In this document: one piece after another, positions 6,729 through 9,689 of the stretch | Layout of the letters: the number at the start of each line of letters is the position of its first letter | Numbering within the stretch: position 1 is the first letter of the stretch | Assembly (NCBI GenBank): GCA_012510755.1 | Contig: JAAZHL010000158.1 | Span: 1 to 9,689, forward strand | DNA length: 9,689 nt | Source of the DNA: Leucobacter sp. | Lineage (GTDB): Bacteria; Actinomycetota; Actinomycetes; Actinomycetales; Microbacteriaceae | Direction: 5' to 3' | Notes under the pieces: generated by a model | Told to the model about the DNA's origin: nothing | The model's database searches: none | What the model saw: only the letters and a program-made list of their open reading frames with translations | Made by a program: the position numbers and the translations under genes

Positions 6729-6767
6729 CAAACCTTCGCGAGAGCAGTTTCTCTCATTGAGGGTTTG
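6729..6767. repeat. Nested inverted repeat upstream of the tandem-HTH gene
   Basis: CAAACC (6729-6734) pairs with GGTTTG (6762-6767). Inside it GAGAG (6740-6744) pairs with CTCTC (6751-6755) around a CAGTTT loop. A further CAAACC copy lies at 6805-6810. The site precedes a gene for a DNA-binding protein, so it may be its operator or a recombination site; it may also be a mere hairpin. No T-run follows it. Confidence 0.35.
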
Positions 6768-6863
6768 AACCTCGCCACAATGGGGTCCCTGCGTAGACAG
6801 TTTTCAAACCCCGGACCCGCACTAGAAACGTTGATATCACGCTGGAAACGAGGGGTATACCGG

Positions 6864-7244
6864 GTGTCTCAGCGGGTCGATAACACCCCGATTCGGGACG
6901 CTCGAGGGCCCTGTGTCAGGAGGATTGGGAAACCTCAACCCTTTCTCACCCCCTCTGAAGCAGACCGGCTCGTCGATGATTACCTCGCTGGTCTCAGCGT
7001 CGGCTATCTCGCTCAGAAGTATGGTGTGCACCGCGCGACAGTCTCGAAGCACCTCACCCGGCAGGAAGTCGTGCGCCGTCAGCATGGGCTTACGATCGAC
7101 GAGGCCGCTGAAGCAGTGAAGCTGCACGGCGGCGGCATCTCGATGCGCGCGATCGCCCGCACTCTCGGTGTAGACCGCAAGCAGGTGCGCATCTCACTCA
7201 TCGCAGCTGGTGCAATTGTCACCAACTCCTCGACCATGAATTGA
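6864..7244 (+). CDS. Tandem helix-turn-helix protein, resolvase/recombinase-like DNA-binding region
   Basis: The 126-residue product has two helix-turn-helix units in a row. The first is near residues 28-65 (LTPSEADRLVDDYLAG, then LAQKYGVHRATVSKHL) and the second near 76-115 (TIDEAAEAVKLHGGG, then IARTLGVDRKQVRISL). The pattern of an acidic helix followed by LAxxYGVHRATVSxHL is that of the Hin/resolvase C-terminal DNA-binding domain. There is no serine recombinase catalytic domain. I chose the GTG at 6864 because GAGGGG (6850-6855) lies eight bases before it. The frame is also open back to a stop at 6690-6692 and reads protein-like there, with only a poorly placed TTG at 6765 and an ATG at 6780, so a longer protein or a 5'-truncated remnant is possible. 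Likely a transcription regulator or recombination accessory factor of mobile DNA. Confidence 0.6.
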   Translation: MSQRVDNTPIRDARGPCVRRIGKPQPFLTPSEADRLVDDYLAGLSVGYLAQKYGVHRATVSKHLTRQEVVRRQHGLTIDEAAEAVKLHGGGISMRAIARTLGVDRKQVRISLIAAGAIVTNSSTMN

Positions 7245-7501
7245 GATAAAGCCCTCCTCGACAAGCGCACAGTCGCTCTCGGGCCTCCCGCTCGTTGAGG
7301 TGAGAGTGGAAACCAAACTGTCGGTCAGATCAATAGTGAGCCCACATCCCTTCGCACCCAAGCTTCGCATCACTTTACTGCTCATGGGGCTACTCGTTCC
7401 TCATCTGCTTTCATCTTCAACCTCATCCCGATCGCTGGATAGCCGCACCCAAGGCCATCGCGCCGACTGACTGGCAGATCCACTCTCGAAAGGTCACACA
7501 C
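7245..7501. other. Intergenic stretch with no convincing gene
   Basis: Short frames exist on both strands (for example 7194-7385 on the minus strand, overlapping the tandem-HTH gene), but none has a good ribosome site or recognisable motif. G+C is lower than in the ars genes that follow. Together with the next 175 bases it forms a gap of over 400 bases, interrupted only by the thioredoxin-like remnant. It is probably decayed or boundary DNA. Confidence 0.4.
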
Positions 7502-7564
7502 ATGTACATCAAGATTCTCGGCCCCGACTGCCGCGTAGCGGCGTCACCCGCGCAGCAAGCCTGA
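7502..7564 (+). pseudogene. N-terminal remnant of a thioredoxin-like (redox-active disulfide) protein
   Basis: A frame of 20 codons starts with ATG at 7502, with GAAAGG well placed before it, and reads MYIKILGPDCR before losing sense and stopping. Thioredoxin-like proteins of the redox-active disulfide type, often found in ars operons, begin MxIKxLGxGCxxC. Here only the first cysteine survives and the G before it is D. A later out-of-frame stretch (about 7578-7604, reading YARLVNGK) might be a remnant of the family's ALVVNGK strand. The good ribosome site before such a short frame argues for a once-real gene cut by deletion and frameshift. It is the type of gene expected next to acr3, which supports the reading, but the match is short. 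Confidence 0.4.
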
Positions 7565-7652
7565 TCTACGGCGGTCGTACGCTCGCCTCGTGAACGGCAA
7601 GTGAACGACGGAAGAGCAAGGCATGAACCCCTTCGCCAGAAGTTGCTTCAGC

Positions 7653-7676
7653 CATCGATACTCACCAATATAGAAG
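7653..7676 (+). promoter_or_regulatory. Candidate acr3 promoter and ArsR operator
   Basis: CATCGATA (7653-7660) and TATAGAAG (7669-7676) form an imperfect dyad, six of eight positions matching, around an eight-base centre. TATAGA (7669-7674) within it may serve as the -10 box. An ArsR-family dimer covering this site would block transcription, the usual mode for these repressors, and the arsR gene is the next gene but one. No good -35 is seen at 16-18 bases. The acr3 ATG follows within two bases, so the transcript may have little or no leader. Confidence 0.35.
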
Positions 7677-7677
7677 A

Positions 7678-8802
7678 ATGTCGAATCAAGGAAGCGGCTC
7701 ATTAACTGCACCACCCCGGGCAACTCCGAAACGCATGTCGACGCTCGATAAGTGGTTGCCGCTGTGGATCGGCCTCGCCATGGTCGTGGGCCTCCTACTG
7801 GGGCGCTTCGTTCCCGCTCTCTCCGACTTCCTCGCCCGACTCGAGGTGGGCGGTATCTCGGTGCCGATCGGCATCGGGCTGCTCGTCATGATGTACCCCG
7901 TGCTCGCGAAGGTTCGGTACGACAAAGTCGCGGCAGTCACCGGCGACAAACGGCTCCTCATCTCTTCGCTTTTGCTGAATTGGATCGCTGGCCCCGCGGT
8001 CATGTTTACGCTCGCGTGGCTCTTCCTCCCCGACCTGCCGGAGTACCGCACCGGCCTCATCATCGTCGGGCTCGCGCGCTGCATCGCGATGGTCGTGATC
8101 TGGAACGATCTGGCCTGCGGCGACCGGGAAGCGACCGCGGTGCTGGTCGCCATCAACTCCGTCTTCCAGGTGGTCGCATTCGCGCTGCTCGGCTGGTTCT
8201 ACCTGACCGTGCTGCCCGGCTGGCTCGGCCTCGACACGCAAGGCCTTGAGGTCTCGGTCTGGCAGATCGCGCTGAACGTGCTCGTCTTCCTTGGGGTCCC
8301 CCTGATCGCCGGGTTCGTCTCCAGGTGGATCGTGGAGCGGCGGCGAGGACGGGACTGGTACGAAGTATCCTTTCTCCCTGTTATCGGCCCGTGGGCGCTG
8401 TACGGGCTCCTCTTCACGATCGTACTGCTCTTCGCACTCCAGGGTGATGCGATCATCGCGAACCCCCTCGACGTGGCACGCATTGCACTGCCGCTCTTCA
8501 TCTACTTCGGCGTGATGTGGTTCGCGGGTCTCCTGCTCGGCAAAGCGCTCGGCATGGAGTATGCCCGATCCACCTCGCTCGCTTTCACCGCGGCGGGCAA
8601 CAACTTTGAACTCGCGATCGCGGTTGCGATCGGCACCTTCGGCGCCACGAGTGGGCAGGCCCTTGCCGGTGTCGTCGGCCCACTCATCGAGGTGCCGGTA
8701 CTGGTGGGTCTCGTGTATGTGTCGCTGTGGGCTGCCCGAGCTTGGTTTCACACCGACCCCTACGCCCCGGTAGCGATCGAGACACCCGTGAGGACATCAT
8801 GA
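7678..8802 (+). CDS. acr3: Arsenite efflux permease, ACR3 family
   Basis: ACR3 exports arsenite through the cytoplasmic membrane using the proton gradient. The 374-residue product is very hydrophobic with about ten membrane segments and is of family length. The cysteine of GLARCIAMVVIWNDLACGD (C135) and the glutamate of AAGNNFELAIAVA (E311) sit at the positions reported essential in the Corynebacterium glutamicum transporter, allowing for a six-residue longer start; that comparison is from memory. The late segment GVVGPLIEVPVLVGLVYVSL is also typical. The start at 7678 has only a weak ribosome site (AGAAGA) and overlaps the -10 region; an in-frame ATG at 7735 is a possible alternative. It overlaps the ArsR-ArsC gene by four bases (ATGA), so the two are one operon. 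G+C is clearly higher than in the region before it (40 of 60 in 8041-8100). Confidence 0.95.
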   Translation: MSNQGSGSLTAPPRATPKRMSTLDKWLPLWIGLAMVVGLLLGRFVPALSDFLARLEVGGISVPIGIGLLVMMYPVLAKVRYDKVAAVTGDKRLLISSLLLNWIAGPAVMFTLAWLFLPDLPEYRTGLIIVGLARCIAMVVIWNDLACGDREATAVLVAINSVFQVVAFALLGWFYLTVLPGWLGLDTQGLEVSVWQIALNVLVFLGVPLIAGFVSRWIVERRRGRDWYEVSFLPVIGPWALYGLLFTIVLLFALQGDAIIANPLDVARIALPLFIYFGVMWFAGLLLGKALGMEYARSTSLAFTAAGNNFELAIAVAIGTFGATSGQALAGVVGPLIEVPVLVGLVYVSLWAARAWFHTDPYAPVAIETPVRTS

Positions 8803-9689
8803 GCAACACCATCCCTGCTCCCACCGATCGCACCTGTGAACCCGATGGGTCACACCCGATCGGGATCGATGCCGCAACCGTCGTGGCGAGTCGGCTCAAG
8901 GCACTCTCCGACCCGCTGCGCTTGCGTATGCTGTCAGCGATCGTCTCCGATCCGCGCGGTGAGGCCTGCGTCTGCGACCTCGCCGAACTCGGCGACGTGT
9001 CGCAACCGACCATCTCACACCACCTGAAAGTACTCAAAGACACCGGCCTCCTCACCTCCGAGCGCCGCAGCACCTGGGTGTACTACCGGCTACAGCCCCC
9101 CCAAGAGGCGGCGGACAGAGCATTGTTAGAGTCGTTCGCGCCCGCGGCAGTGCTCGCCGCCGAGGCGCCTGAGGAGCACGAGTGTTCCCACACGCCAGCC
9201 GAACCGGTAGAGAACCTCGACGAACGTGTCACCCACCTCGCGGACGAGCTCGCCGCGGAACACGCCGTGATTAGTCGCGACCTGGTTGTGACCGTCGTCC
9301 GCGAGTCGTACGCGAGCCTCGCACGCTCGGCGAAGGTGACGCGACACCTCATTCCACTGACCGAGCGCTTCGCGAGACAGCGGCTCACAGATCTCACCCG
9401 CGACCACGAAAACGGGATCCCGCAGGTGCTCTTCGTATGCGTGCAGAACGCGGGCAGATCACATCTCGCGGCAGCACTCGTCAACCAGCTCTCGGGTGGA
9501 AAGGTCCTCGCACGGTCTGCAGGATCCACCCCAGCAACCGACGTGCACCCACGTATCAAGTCGCTCCTCACAGAAATCGAGGGCGACCAGGCGCAGGAGC
9601 GATTCCCAAAACCGCTCACCGATGACGCTGTACGCGCGGCTGATGTGGTGGTCACCATGGGGTGCGGCGACGTGTGCCCGGTCATTCCC
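8799..9689 (+). CDS. arsR-arsC: ArsR repressor fused to ArsC arsenate reductase, 3' end missing
   Basis: The frame starts at the ATG overlapping the acr3 stop and is open to the end of the window, giving 297 residues. Residues 24-110 are an ArsR-type winged helix: RLKALSDPLRLRML, the metalloid motif CVCDL (C57, C59), the recognition helix SQPTISHHLKVLKDTGLL and a wing ending WVYYRL. C13 may be a third arsenite ligand, as N-terminal cysteines are in some corynebacterial ArsR proteins. Residues about 135-205 are a charged helical linker resembling the three-helix domain seen before some actinobacterial ArsC domains. From 208 on is a low-molecular-weight phosphatase-type arsenate reductase: P-loop VCVQNAGRS (CX5R, C214 to R220) and the redox pair in TMGCGDVCPVIP (C289, C293). 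The rest of the C-terminus lies beyond the window. It would repress the operon, release on arsenite and reduce arsenate for export by ACR3. The reductant (mycothiol or thioredoxin) cannot be told. Confidence 0.93.
   Translation, partial: MSNTIPAPTDRTCEPDGSHPIGIDAATVVASRLKALSDPLRLRMLSAIVSDPRGEACVCDLAELGDVSQPTISHHLKVLKDTGLLTSERRSTWVYYRLQPPQEAADRALLESFAPAAVLAAEAPEEHECSHTPAEPVENLDERVTHLADELAAEHAVISRDLVVTVVRESYASLARSAKVTRHLIPLTERFARQRLTDLTRDHENGIPQVLFVCVQNAGRSHLAAALVNQLSGGKVLARSAGSTPATDVHPRIKSLLTEIEGDQAQERFPKPLTDDAVRAADVVVTMGCGDVCPVIP

Noticed and set aside
7795..8751. Long minus-strand frame of 318 codons opposite acr3
   Set aside because: Charged, repetitive composition typical of the antisense of a high-G+C membrane protein gene; acr3 itself is certain.
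9083..9685. Minus-strand frame opposite the ArsR-ArsC gene
   Set aside because: Shadow frame rich in Ser, Arg and Thr; the plus-strand frame carries all ArsR and ArsC motifs.
1..9689. CRISPR array, rRNA or intact insertion sequence
   Set aside because: No regularly spaced repeats, rRNA segments or full transposase with terminal repeats were seen on either strand.

Overview
The window looks like a piece of chromosome from a high-GC Gram-positive (actinobacterium). I would guess the order Micrococcales, near Microbacteriaceae such as Leucobacter, but that is an inference. The grounds are an oligoribonuclease with an actinobacterial-style C-terminal tail, the high G+C and codon use of the flanking genes, and an ArsR-ArsC fusion of the kind found in actinobacteria. 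No rRNA or tRNA gene is visible, so the taxonomy cannot be fixed here.

Layout: bases 1-2448 are ordinary chromosome. They hold the 3' end of an oligopeptide-type ABC transporter ATPase, orn (oligoribonuclease), a small cupin protein convergent with orn, and a HEAT-repeat protein divergent from the cupin gene. Bases 2449-7677 look like accessory DNA, with lower G+C, more intergenic space, decayed fragments and mobile-type regulators. This part holds a translationally coupled two-gene cassette: a 494-aa membrane protein with a long glycine-zipper region, and a 223-aa helical partner with a conserved-looking C-terminus. A gene on the opposite strand converges on it and encodes a NucS-like PD-(D/E)XK nuclease domain joined to a probable EVE/PUA-like reader domain. 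Next come a debris region, a tandem helix-turn-helix protein and a stretch without intact genes. Bases 7678-9689 are an arsenic resistance operon: acr3, overlapped by an ArsR-ArsC fusion that runs off the window. Just upstream is a 20-codon remnant that looks like the N-terminus of an arsenic-operon thioredoxin-like protein.

How the genes may work together: the ars genes make sense as one self-controlled unit. The fused protein would sense arsenite and reduce arsenate, and ACR3 would export the arsenite. The glycine-zipper pair plus the nuclease is the least explained part and the best candidate for an undescribed system. By architecture it could be a membrane-acting effector with a cytosolic partner next to a possible modification-dependent nuclease, as in defence islands. 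Nothing in the sequence proves that role.
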